Assembly: GCA_003024985.2 (NCBI GenBank)
Contig: PXIH01S0004908.1
From: Euperipatoides rowelli
Taxonomy: Eukaryota > Onychophora > Udeonychophora > Euonychophora > Peripatopsidae
Reading direction: 5' to 3' (one strand)
Length of the DNA: 12,508 bases
Of the stretch, positions 1-8,515 are shown in pieces. Position 1 is the stretch's first letter. Each line of letters starts with the position of its first letter. The position numbers were made by a program, and so were the translations under genes. The notes beneath the pieces were generated by a model. It was not told the origin of the DNA and did not search any database. It saw only the letters and a program-made list of their open reading frames with translations.

Positions 1-226
1 TATATACACATTTCGAGCAAAACTATCAAATTTAGTAAACATTGAAAATAGTACAAAATGGCATTTTAACAGCATTCCCCCACCCACAGGGGAATATTGT
101 GTTTGTGTTTGTGTGGGGAAATTTTGTGTATTGTTACTGAATATGGAAAACAACACGGTAGCCTTTTTTTAAATAGTAAAAAAAAAAGATGAAATTCTTA
201 ATTAATTTGAGTTATTCATGAATGAA

Positions 227-254
227 AATAATAATAATAATAAAAATAATAATA
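227..254. repeat. AAT/ATA trinucleotide microsatellite
   Basis: About nine AAT-type units run here with one interruption (an extra A-rich step near 242). It is an ordinary simple repeat. Confidence 0.85.
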
Positions 255-284
255 ACCAAAATAATTATAATAAGGTTAGACCAG

Positions 285-330
285 GCAATTACCCCAATCG
301 TGTTCACGCTATTACCCCGTTCGTGTTTCG
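285..330. repeat. Two-copy 23-bp tandem repeat
   Basis: Units 285-307 and 308-330 share the core ATTACCCC, two variable bases, then TCGTGTT. The unit is more GC-rich than its surroundings. It is not part of a readable frame on either strand. It could be a remnant of a longer satellite or of a transposon end. Confidence 0.6.
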
Positions 331-902
331 AAATTTAATTTATACATAGCAGGCAAACCTTTAATCTTAATGAAGTAAACTATAGCCTACATGCTCTAAA
401 CACTACCATTTAAGAATATATTTGACTAAAAATTATTGAATAAAAAAAAATTAGCTAATTCTCTTATTTCCTTAAGCCAGAAAAAAAACAAGAAATATTT
501 GATTTTTTGTTTTTCCACTCTTGCACATTTATAAAATAAAATTTCAAGAATCTTTTGATCAATTATTGGTGCATATTGCAACCATAAGAAGGTAGTACTA
601 GATAGATTCATTAATTGTATCACGTAATATGAAAAACATTGATATGCGGTATTTTCCCCCACCTTCCCCTAAGCCTTAAAAGACTATTTAAAAAAAAAAT
701 TAATTAATTTTTAAGCATTCTAACCCAGAACATTTTTAACAACCTCTTTAGTCATTTAATTATGCACAACAGTTATCAAAGTCTAAAGTTCAGTATTAAA
801 AAATCTTTTTTAGCTTTATTGATGGCCTATGCATGATTTAGTAAATAGTAGTCTACGTAGCAGGCCTATAGGATATAATGCCAAGAAAAATAAAAAATAA
901 AG

Positions 903-1930
903 TTGTTCTTTGCCAATAATGAAGTAGTATTGGATCTTAAAATTGATGAGAATGAGGTATGGTTTACAAATGAGTTTGAGGTATCAAATATAATCACAAA
1001 TTTAAAAGATACATTTTCTACAGGAATACAAAACATTACAATTTTTTTCATTACGAGTTACTATAAAATTTTATACCATTCTAAATGGTAAAACAACAAA
1101 TTTATTATTAAAGTATGGATGTTTTCCCAATTTATGGAAAATTGGAATCAAACATCCAATCTATAAAATAGATGAGTGAAAAAAAAAATAATTACAGACC
1201 AGTATCTCATCTCACTAGTTCACCTAAAAAAGTCGAAAAAAAAAAATCTTACCCGATTATCATTACATACATTTAAAAATAAAATTCTCCCAAATAACCT
1301 AGCCTACATAGTTTTATGGGAAAAAAAATTAATAAAAACTAATCTGAGAAAGTTTAAACATAGATTGATTAAAAATGACATTGATGATGCATCCACGGAT
1401 GTAATTTATGTAGACTTAAGTTCAGCATATAATACTTAATAGTATAAATTATAATATTCTTATTGAAAAGCTAAAGATGGGAACTTTCCCTTGATATCGG
1501 ATTAATTGGTTGTTTGCTTCTTTAACGGATAGAAAAATTTATGTTAATGTGGAATCAATTACTTCTACATTACACAGTATCAACACAGGAGTTCCACAGG
1601 AAAGTGTATTAGCTTCTTTTTTATTAAATATAATTAAGATATAGCAAACATGTTTTTGGAGAATTCAGTCTTCTACGCTATTAAAGTTTTAATGGCCATT
1701 ATTAATATAGAAGATACAAAAAAAGTGAATTAGTAGCTCATTTTATAGAAACGTGAACTCAAATTGTATTAGGGATATATTAGATTATTGATCAACAATA
1801 ATATTTTATAAAAGGATTCCTTATAGCAAAAATGCCTTCTATTTCAACTCCATTTTTAGAAGAAATATCAAAATATGGAATGATATTCCAAAAAAATTAC
1901 TTTGATTCAGGTATCGTTATATAGCCTATA
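903..1930 (+). pseudogene. Reverse transcriptase (LINE ORF2) remnant
   Basis: This would be the RNA-directed DNA polymerase that copies element RNA at the nicked target. Readable pieces in order are: a pre-finger segment (about 903-1080) with a pattern like F-EVS-II-LK; FPNLWKIGIKHPIYK (1123-1167), followed by a TGA at 1177; NYRPVSHLTS (1190-1219); motif A, DVIYVDLSSAYNT (about 1398-1436), with the catalytic Asp; a linker reading INWLFASLTDRKIYVNVES (about 1500-1557); motif B, INTGVPQESVL (1579-1611), where the usual GVPQGS has Glu in place of Gly; and the tail SKNAFYFNSIFRRNIKIW (1825-1878), followed by NDIP. Motif C (Y/F-A-D-D) is not found: only FYA is legible near 1670, and the sequence then diverges. 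Frame shifts separate most pieces. The identity as a LINE RT is secure; the clade is not. Confidence 0.8.
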
Positions 1931-2240
1931 TGTCAAATCATTGAATTAGTCTTCAAAGAGAGTGCAAGACATAGAAATGTAATGAGGACACAAATAGTAT
2001 TGTTGTGTTTAAATATCTTTCAAATTTGGCTATTTGAGATATTGACTGGAATTGCGTGATTCTACAACTAGCGTTCATGGGTGGGTGGGGGGTGGATGAT
2101 TTGTGCATAGTAAATAATTTTAAATGTGCTTTGTATTGTTTTTTTTCTTTCTTGTTTGGTATTGTGATTGTATTCAATTGTAGTCCATTATTGTTAGGTT
2201 ATAACTTTGGCTACGGTATACCAAAACACTGAACAAACGA
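903..2240 (+). mobile_element. Degraded, 5'-truncated LINE (jockey/CR1 superfamily type)
   Basis: Ordered fragments of a LINE ORF2 are readable in all three plus frames: RT fingers, RT palm motifs A and B, and the conserved tail before the ORF2 end. A T-rich 3' UTR-like segment follows (about 1930-2240). The endonuclease and any ORF1 are missing, as expected of a 5'-truncated insertion. The many stops and frame changes show it is dead. Its RT sequence differs clearly from that of the minus-strand LINE at 3347-8709, so it is another family. The ends are not sharply defined: the left end is where similarity starts, and the right end is a guess from base composition. Confidence 0.72.
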
Positions 2241-3068
2241 AAGTTTAAACTTTGAGATAATAAAATAAGTAGAAATTATCTACTTTCCCATTTTGTTAAG
2301 ATTCTAGAACAGCATGATCATTATTTCAAATAATGTTTAGCCTGCAATTGGAAAGCAGATCAGGGCTAGGCTGGTCCATGGGGTATAACTGCTCTTTTTA
2401 TTTATAGTCTGTCCGCAACAAAATTTTAAAAGATATAATAAGGCTGCAAATTAATCAAGTTGTTTTTTTTTAAACCTTTCTTAAATTATGCATATTGTTT
2501 ATCAAGTTCATATTTTGAAGCTGGAAAGATTTTTTTTTTTTAATATCCTGTAAGATTCTAAAATCAGAAAGGCAGATTAACCGTGAATGTCAGAAATATT
2601 TTAGTATGAAACTATTTTGCTGCTGTTTATAAAGAATAATGGTTAGCATCATTTTATTATAAATTGTAAGGCTTTTAGTTTTAGCCTACTATGTTAAATT
2701 CGAAGGAAAATAAAAGGGTGAAGAGACATTATTTTGAACATTTCAAAGTAATAAATGTCTGAGACCATTCTCTGCTGGAGAATGTGACCATTAGTTATGT
2801 AATAGTCCACGAACGCAATAGAACTGGATTGTCTTGCAGGTGTCGTGCTCTTTGAATAATAACGGAAGCAAATTCAGTACAGTCAATGAAGAATACACCT
2901 AAAGGGTCCGATTATTTTAAAATTTATCATAACAATGGATAGATCACCAAATGTTATAAATCAATAGTTTGAGACCATAATAATTACAGTGCTTTGTTTT
3001 TAAGTCTACTTTTACTTAGCTATTAATTTTTCAAGTTTATATAAAATTAATTAGGCTAACCTAGAAGA
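2241..3068. other. Anonymous AT-rich DNA between two LINE copies
   Basis: I see no reading frame or RNA gene here. Two perfect short inverted repeats are present: AAGTAGA/TCTACTT at 2267-2285 (7-bp arms, 5-base loop) and CATTCTC/GAGAATG at 2766-2784 (7-bp arms, 5-base loop). Both are short enough to arise by chance. The stretch 2340-2400 is less AT-rich but shows no motif. Confidence 0.55.
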
Positions 3069-3245
3069 GTCTACAAATGTTAGGAATATAGGAGGAACAG
3101 CTCATGTCCCTCTCCTCCAAAAATGACCAATTATTATTATTATTAAATTGACATCATTTTAATTACTCCAGTGAATTGTAGCAAATGTAATGAATACAGG
3201 ACTCAAGAGTGACAGATCATGTTACTCTCCCCAACAAATCCAACA
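3069..3245. repeat. Diverged tandem duplication, about 110-bp period
   Basis: The segment at 3069-3134 (ACAAATGTTAGGAATA, then CATGTCCCTCTCCTCCAA) recurs at 3178-3245 (GCAAATGTAATGAATACAGG, then CATGTTACTCTCCCCAACA) with substitutions and a few gaps. An ATT microsatellite (3131-3145) lies between the two. It lies just beyond the 3' end of the minus-strand LINE. It may be an older tandem repeat into which that LINE inserted, or part of an unrecognised repeat family. Confidence 0.55.
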
Positions 3246-3346
3246 ATGATTTTAATATTTTTTTTAATAATTTTAATTAATTAATTCTTAATTCAACTTA
3301 TTTCCATATAATATCTACAAACATATTAATTATTTACAATTTTAAA

Positions 3347-3795
3347 AAATAGCCTAATTATAGCCTATATACATGGGGGAGACAACTAACAAACCCAAGT
3401 AGGGCTTAACTGCATAGCCACCAATGTTAAACAAAATAGGACAACAAAAATGAAAACCAGGAAACAAGAATGAATATAGGATAGGCTATACAAAGTACAA
3501 AGTGAAAAAAAAGCTTTCCCCTCACCTTTTTATGTGAAGAAGAAAAAACAAAAATAAATAAATACCGTAAATAAATAAAACAATCAACCGAGAAGGTAGG
3601 AAGAAAAAAAGACATTAAAATAAAAAAATAATAAATAACAATGAACATGTAACGAATAATAATACAAAACTAAATGAAATAGTAGCGTAATAAGGGGGAA
3701 AATTTTTTTTTTTTCAATTGAAAATATTCATAAATAAAATAAAATAAGCTTACTGTACACAAAAGATAAAAATGTAAAGAAATAAAGAATCTACA
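3347..3795 (-). other. Probable 3' UTR of the minus-strand LINE
   Basis: After the last ORF2 stop the minus strand is T-rich, with no motif-bearing frame. A 73-codon hydrophobic frame (3427-3648) looks like composition only. Near the end a less AT-rich block (3373-3425) reads on the minus strand GGTGGCTATGCAGTTAAGCC and then CTTGGGTTTG. Blocks of this kind often mark the conserved 3' end recognised by a LINE's own RT. It ends with two AGCCTA-type words (3350-3368 on +), possibly a short 3'-terminal repeat. Confidence 0.5.
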
Positions 3796-4457
3796 CTACA
3801 GAATCATTGACAAAATGTCAACAACAATAATATAAATTATATTAACTATATTGCAAGAAAAAACAAAATGTACCAGAAAAAAAAAACCAATGAGCCACCT
3901 AAGGGTCTGCATATAATTGTTTATAAGAAAATTATCGTTTTTTTTTAAATAAAACCAGACAGCGTCAATGGAATTCCAAAGAACAGCACCTGTTGTAAGA
4001 ATACCTCTCTTAAATAATTCAGAGAAGTCATGTCTTAAAATTATATTACCAGAACCCCTAGTGTCATAACTATGTACATCAGAATTTAATTTATAATAGT
4101 CGGCAAAAGAAGGAGGAAGAAGACCATTACACTGGTGGAAAACAAAAAGACCCAATTGCAACCTGTGAACATCCTTAACATTCAGGACCCTCAATTTAAA
4201 AAAGAGAGGCCTGGTATGAGCTAATCTATTAGATAAAGTATTTGATCTAATCACCCTCTTTTGTAATAAAAAAATCTTCTTAATATTTGCCGAGTAGTAT
4301 TACACCAAACAATATTACAGTGGTGAATGTGTGACATAACAAGTGAGGAAAACAAAAGCCTGAGGGCTCCAAAAGAAAGCATAAATTTTAATTTATTTAT
4401 AACTCCAATGTTCATAGCAAGGACAGAAGTTAACTTAAGAATATGAACGTTGCACAT
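3796..4457 (-). other. ORF2 C-terminal domain
   Basis: Piece 4457-4251 reads NIGVINKLKFMLSFGALRLL and SHIHHCNIVWCN, the usual post-thumb block of CR1/jockey proteins. A one-base frame change at the GGG near 4255 moves the reading to 4254-3796: HTRPLFFKLRVLNVKD, LQLGLFVFHQCNGLLPPSF, HSYDTRGSGNI and GAVLWNSI, all standard C-terminal landmarks. The last 50 or so codons before the stop at 3796 are hydrophobic and may be read-through past the true end. Confidence 0.8.
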
Positions 4458-5365
4458 CCCAGGAAAAACTTTCCTGCACAGACACCAAAGAATTTAACAT
4501 ATGCAACTCTTAAGAAAGCATAATCATCAATCAAAACTTCAGATTGAACACACAGCCTCCTTCTACCATGTAAAATCATATAACTAGTTTTATTATAAAT
4601 TTAAAGTCAGCCTATTAGCTTTAAGCCAATTAGAAAATCCACACAACTCAGCATTAAGAGACTGAATCAAGTAATGTAAATTAGAGAAGGAGACAAATAC
4701 ACTAGTGTCATCAGCAAAGAGTAGGCTATATAAGACAATAGATTAGAGGAGCACCCAATATCATTAACATATATCAGAAAAAGCAGAGGTCCCAGGATGT
4801 TACCCTGAGGAACTCCATATTTTATAAGCTCCAAATTAGAGTAAAAAACTTTGAATCAAGTGTACTGTTTTCTATTAGACAAATAACTCCTAAACCAATC
4901 AAGAGGGAGGCCACGAACTCCATAGTCATGTAATTTTCTCAATTTAGGATATCGTTGTCAATGGAGTCAAACACCTTTGACACATCCAAAAAGATGCCTG
5001 TCATGAAGAGTTCAAGTAATATTAGTACTTAGATTAGTAAGAGCCATAAAAGTCGAATTACCTCCTCTAAACCCATAATGACAGCTAGATAAAATATCAC
5101 ACTGCTCAATAAAATGCATCAGTCTAACATAAACCAGCCTCTCAAGAACCTTAGAAATTAAGGGGAGAACCGATATAGGTCGATAATTAATACAGTTCAA
5201 TTCGCCATTATAGACAGGAGTTACACTAAAAATCTTTAATTCAAAAGGCACGACACCAGAGAATAGAGACAAATTTATTATATGACAAAGTGGATCAATT
5301 ATAGCAGGAAGAATTGAAGGAGATAATTTACTTCCCAAATCCTTATTAATATCTATAGTCATCAC
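4440..5365 (-). other. ORF2 reverse transcriptase domain
   Basis: The open piece 5365-5012 holds the fingers: VTPVYNGE, NYRPISVLPLISKVLERL, and HYGFRGGNST. A shifted frame gives motif A, FLDVSKVFDSIDNDIL (4992-4945), with the catalytic Asp. The next frame has DYGVRGLPLDWFRSYLSNRK and motif B, YGVPQGNILGPLLFL (about 4819-4776). Another frame has motif C, FADD (4718-4707), with both catalytic Asp residues, then NWLKANRLTLN and the thumb-proximal KFFGV (about 4498-4484). All three catalytic Asp residues survive, though they lie in different frames. Confidence 0.88.
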
Positions 5366-5990
5366 AATGTCAGAAATCTCAGAATTAGTAGTTGGCTCAA
5401 AAAAAAAAAGATTTAGAATTACTAGAAATTAAATCAACACTATAGCCATCATCAACAAAACAGCTAGCTAAATTAAGACCCATACTAACAAAATAATCAT
5501 TGAAACTATTAGCAATCAATGCAGGATCAGAAATCCATTGACAATAAAAGAGTTTGAAAGGCCTTTGGAATCACCACCAGATAATAAATCATTTATAATT
5601 CTCCAAGTTGATCTTAAGTTATTACATCTACCAAGCCTATCCAAATAAGTAAGTCTTTTTAGATAGAGCAGATGATTAAGCCTATTACGAAAAGCGGTAA
5701 ACCTACATCTAAACACAGGATCACGCGATCTCAGGCATTTTGAATACAATCTATTCTTATATTTTTATAAATCTAATAACAGCAGAAGTAATCTAAGGCT
5801 TGAAGTTCTCAATCTAGCTCCACAGTCTACATTAATAGGAAATACAGTCAAAACTATCATTGTACAACCCTACAAATTTATTATAAGCCAGTTCAGCATT
5901 ATCAGTCCGGACAACTTCTTCATAATTTAAACTTTCCAATTCATTCAAGAATAACACTGAATTCTCTTCATTAATCAAAAACCCATGATT
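5366..5990 (-). other. ORF2 endonuclease-RT linker
   Basis: This is the typical CR1-like linker between endonuclease and RT. A frame reading LNELESLNYEEVV and AYNKFVGLYN (about 5950-5870) is followed by an equivalent of KPWITSAVI with Trp turned to a stop (about 5795), then NRLYSKCLRSRDPVF and TAFRNRLNHLL, and STWRIINDLLSG within 5749-5516. A shifted frame gives LIANSFNDYFVSMG (about 5520-5475). The frame is lost again in an 11-A run at 5399-5409 on the plus strand. The linker positions the two enzyme domains and has no catalytic residues. Confidence 0.75.
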
Positions 5991-6019
5991 TGGCGGTTAT
6001 CAGGAGTCAAGGATAACTT

Positions 6020-6690
6020 ACTGTTAGATATCTGGAAGATAGGGAAATGATCAGAAACATAACTAATCTAAACACCAGAAAGAGAATTAGGATAATGACA
6101 ATTGGAAAATATATTGTCAATAAGGGTAGACGAATGATTAGAAATGTGTATAGGCCTGCCAATTAAAGGACAGAAGGAATAGGAAAATAATAAATTAACA
6201 AAACCCCTAACCCCAAGATTATCAACATATCAAAGAATATCAATATTAAAATCACCAATCAAATATACATATTTATTTTCAAGAGAAATCTTATCCAAAA
6301 TAATAGACAAGGCTAGACAGAATGTCAACAAATTTGAACCAGGTGCTCGGTATACTACACCCACAACAAAACATGAACCAGAGTTACCAAAAAGTTCAAT
6401 AAATAAGCAATCAATAAGATCATCTATATTCAAATCAGATCTTAACCTAAAAATTCTATTTTGATCAATCAACAGGCCAACACCAGCTCCAGTTCTAAGA
6501 ATTCTATTCCTTTGACTAAAATCATAACCAGGAATACTAAAGATTGAAGGGAGCTCACATTGCAACCAGGTCTCAGTAATCACAATAATAGAAAAATCAA
6601 AACCCAAAACATTCAAAAGAACAGAAATGTTCTCAAATTTTTTAGCAATACCAACTGGCATTAAAGTGTAGGCCTATAGCTGAGAAATAG
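6020..6690 (-). other. ORF2 APE-like endonuclease domain (two in-frame stops)
   Basis: The open piece 6661-6230 contains FSIIVITETWL, with the metal-binding Glu at codon 6574-6572, then GVGLLID, VGVVYRAPGS, and GDFNIDIL with the catalytic Asp/Asn block at 6256-6245. After TGA 6230-6232 the same frame continues with STLIDNIFSN (about 6140-6104), TAG 6068-6070, then SYVSDHFPIF (about 6067-6038) with the terminal catalytic His. The full Glu-Asp-Asn-Asp-His set of an APE-type nuclease is therefore legible, broken by only two stop codons. Upstream, a TAG at 6674-6676 sits where the family has a LNARSL-like segment. Confidence 0.85.
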
Positions 6691-6892
6691 CCATCAAAAG
6701 CCCTATTGTGTATTTTGAAACCGTTCACAAGAACTATAGTTACAATCAGCTAGAAAATCAAAATCAAAGCCATCTCCACAGTCGAACAAAGAAGAAAAGA
6801 GGGGAATCAGCATATTCAATATAAAAACTGTCAATATCATTGAGAGACACATGGACAGGATTTACAGTATCAATATCACAAAACAATTTTAA

Positions 6893-7096
6893 AAATTAAA
6901 AGTACAAAAGGGAAATAATTTATGAATACAAAAAAAGGGGTCAGAACTATTACCAAGTAAATAAATTGCAGTCTGCAAGTAATATAAAACCAGATCTAGA
7001 GAAACCACAACAGAACTAATGTATCCAGAGATGACAAAAGATAGCCTCCTGGTTCTTTCTAACCAACCTATTGCAAAAAGCACAAATGTGCCTCAT
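6893..7096 (-). other. ORF2 N-terminal PHD-like zinc finger (degraded)
   Basis: The first frame reads a Cys-x2-Cys pair (CAFC, codons 7084-7073), then RKNQEAIFCHLWIH, ending at TAG 7016-7018. This is the C-x2-C ... C-(x)-W-x-H spacing of PHD-type fingers. The second Cys of the middle pair is missing or mutated (HLW, where the family usually has a Cys before W). A shifted frame then gives NSSDPFFCIHKLFPFC (ending near 6904), matching the last zinc-ligand block (W/F-x-C-x2-C). In CR1-related elements such fingers are thought to help nucleic-acid or chromatin binding. The assignment rests on Cys/His spacing alone. Confidence 0.5.
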
Positions 7097-7183
7097 TGGA
7101 AATAAAAAACACAGCAAAAATAAAACAAACCAAGCAATAGGAAAAAGAGAAAAAAATTGCAACCCGGACAAGAAAACCAATTA

Positions 7184-7369
7184 CTAGTGTTTAAATTGAG
7201 GTACCGGTATATTAATAATCTTATTTAACAGAAGTAAGCCCCAGTCATTACAGAATAAGGATCAAATCAATAAAACATATTAACAATAGACATAATAGTC
7301 ATAATATACAAAATATAATACTCAAGTTGCAAAGATTATTGAAATTAAAAAAAAAAAAAAAGAAGAAAT
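7184..7369 (+). mobile_element. Small poly(A)-tailed insertion with 9-bp target duplication (SINE-like)
   Basis: The 9-mer AACCAATTA occurs at 7175-7183 and again at 7370-7378. Between them lies a 186-base segment ending in 15 A (7347-7361) plus GAAGAAAT. Flanking direct repeats plus a 3' A tail are the hallmark of a LINE-mobilised insertion. I see no tRNA-type promoter boxes, so it could be a SINE body, a truncated retrocopy or a truncated LINE end. If real, it inserted after the host LINE. Confidence 0.4.
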
Positions 7370-7483
7370 AACCAATTAAATAAGCTTACAAAATAAATAA
7401 ACAACAAATTTATGCATAAAAATACTAAAATATACTCAGGGATTTAAGCTAATACGTAAGAAAATAAAGGGGGGAAAACAATA

Positions 7484-7595
7484 CACAACATACAGTAATA
7501 TGCATAAAACATATTGATTAAAAGCAATACACATTTAAACACAACATAATATGCATAAAACAATTTAAATATATATATGATTAAAAGCAAGATAC
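7484..7595. repeat. Imperfect tandem duplication in the LINE spacer
   Basis: Unit 7484-7530 and unit 7540-7595 both begin CACAACATA, share TAATATGCATAAAACA, and end GATTAAAAGCA followed by ATAC or AGATAC. The second unit has an extra AT-rich insert of about nine bases. It is probably a local slippage duplication. Confidence 0.6.
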
Positions 7596-7777
7596 AAAAA
7601 GGAAAAAAATTAATACAGTAAACACCATGATTAAAAAAAAATTAAAAAACTAGAATAACATAAAAAAACCTGAAAAAAAACACAATAAAAACAAAATAAG
7701 ACACCAGAATCAATTAAGAAAGAATTCCAGAAAAAAAAGGGAATTAGAAAAAAAATATATAAAATATCATGAAACAG

Positions 7778-8515
7778 CTACTTAACATTTTCTGAAGACT
7801 GTTGTAAAATGTCACTCTCCGTTTGAATTAAAACCTTCCTTCCAGTAGACTTAACGATAGCCCAAATCCTACCATTCCAAGACCATGATGACAGAAAATG
7901 AACATCAGATTTAGTAGACTGTAGCAGATCCCTATTCATCTTTGTGAGATCATCCTCAACCACAATACCTGAGCCCTTGAAATGCCAAAGAGCCACCATG
8001 ATTAACATTTTTTTATAAGATGTAAAATGTACCAAAACACTACGAGGGCCTCCAGCATTTGAAGGCTTACCCACGTGTTGAACATTATCAATGTCATCAG
8101 AGACAAGATTAACACTAAGTTTCTCACCACAAATAGATAGGATCTTCTTCTCAAGTACCTCAGTCTTATCCTCCGGAACTCCAAAAAATCTAACACAATT
8201 TTTTTTAGTAAGTTGCTCCAAAGTATTAAGTGCCTTAACACTTTCAGAAGTATCAAGAGCACACATTTCATCAGTAGTTAAGTTACCTGCTTTGAGAGAG
8301 TCATTCTCTGATCTTAAGCTAGTTACACTAAACTCAAGATCAATAATTCTTTTTTCCATGGATCGAATTTGAGATGCAAAAAAATCCAAACGACTTGTGA
8401 TAACATTTTCAACTATGGACTTACTTTTATCAGGTAAATTCTTTTCAACAATATTTATTTCCATGACAATAAGGTCAAGCCGATTATACATATCAACACC
8501 AGCATCCAACTCCAT
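7778..8515 (-). CDS. LINE ORF1 protein, coiled coil plus RRM-like RNA-binding fold, intact
   Basis: This is a 245-residue frame without a stop, from ATG at 8515. LINE ORF1 proteins of this type bind the element RNA and help form the particle used in retrotransposition. Residues about 35-105 have heptad-like spacing of I, L, V and F among charged residues (for example RSMEKRIIDLEFSVTSLRSE), suggesting a coiled coil. From residue 105, NCVRFFGVPED looks like the first strand of an RRM-like fold, followed by GPRSVLVHFTSYKKMLIMV (about 156-174), FKGSGIVVEDDL (179-190) and a C-terminal SWSWNGRIWAIV strand. This matches the RRM plus C-terminal domain layout of arthropod LINE ORF1 proteins. It sits 681 bases upstream of ORF2 on the same strand. 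It lacks the damage seen throughout ORF2. No CCHC zinc knuckle is seen. Confidence 0.8.
   Translation of the reverse strand: MELDAGVDMYNRLDLIVMEINIVEKNLPDKSKSIVENVITSRLDFFASQIRSMEKRIIDLEFSVTSLRSENDSLKAGNLTTDEMCALDTSESVKALNTLEQLTKKNCVRFFGVPEDKTEVLEKKILSICGEKLSVNLVSDDIDNVQHVGKPSNAGGPRSVLVHFTSYKKMLIMVALWHFKGSGIVVEDDLTKMNRDLLQSTKSDVHFLSSWSWNGRIWAIVKSTGRKVLIQTESDILQQSSENVK

Larger units (their letters stand above)
1..902. other. AT-rich non-coding stretch, no recognisable gene
   Basis: This stretch has many A and T runs and no reading frame that I recognise. A 78-codon frame on the minus strand (426-662) is rich in F, L, I and K, as chance frames in AT-rich DNA are, and shows no motif. Two local repeats are listed separately. 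A short C/G-rich patch near 75-120, with runs of C and later GTGTTTGTG-like repeats, breaks the AT background but matches nothing I know. Confidence 0.6.
3796..7096 (-). pseudogene. LINE ORF2: zinc finger-endonuclease-reverse transcriptase, broken
   Basis: This would be the element's main enzyme, nicking target DNA and reverse transcribing the element RNA there. The likely start is ATG 7096-7094, the first ATG after an in-frame TAA upstream, followed by RHICAFCNRLVRKNQEAIFC. Domains in order are a PHD-like zinc finger (7096-6893), APE endonuclease (about 6690-6020), linker (5990-5366), RT (5365-about 4440) and C-terminal domain (4457-3796). The span is about 1,100 codons, normal for CR1-like ORF2. 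Lesions include TAG at 7016-7018, TAG at 6674-6676, TGA at 6230-6232, TAG at 6068-6070, frame changes near 6790, 5990, 5765, 5530, 5405, 5010, 4940, 4720 and 4255, and stops near 4585. Several frame changes sit in A or T runs. The catalytic motifs survive, so decay is fairly recent. It is not expected to make an active enzyme. Confidence 0.85.
7097..7777 (-). other. Long ORF1-ORF2 spacer of the LINE
   Basis: This has 681 bases with no motif-bearing frame, A-rich on the plus strand and so T-rich in the element's RNA sense. Two smaller features sit in it: a probable small poly(A) insertion (7184-7369) and an imperfect tandem duplication (7484-7595). Without the insertion the spacer would be about 490 bases, still long for this kind of element. 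How ORF2 would have been translated across such a gap is not evident. Confidence 0.6.

Noticed and set aside
426-662. 78-codon minus-strand frame as a gene
   Set aside because: It has AT-driven F/L/I/K composition and no motif, and lies in a run of homopolymers.
1953-2177. 74-codon minus-strand frame
   Set aside because: It overlaps the 3' end of the plus-strand LINE remnant in the antisense direction and shows no motif.
2766-2784. Hairpin CATTCTC-TGCTG-GAGAATG as an RNA element or terminator
   Set aside because: A 7-bp perfect stem is expected by chance in 12 kb, and no transcript or T run follows it.
3427-3648. 73-codon hydrophobic minus-strand frame as a small membrane protein
   Set aside because: It lies in the T-rich 3' UTR of the LINE, and the hydrophobicity follows from T-rich codons.
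8091-8372. 93-codon plus-strand frame
   Set aside because: It is the antisense shadow of the intact ORF1; the minus-strand protein has clear family motifs.
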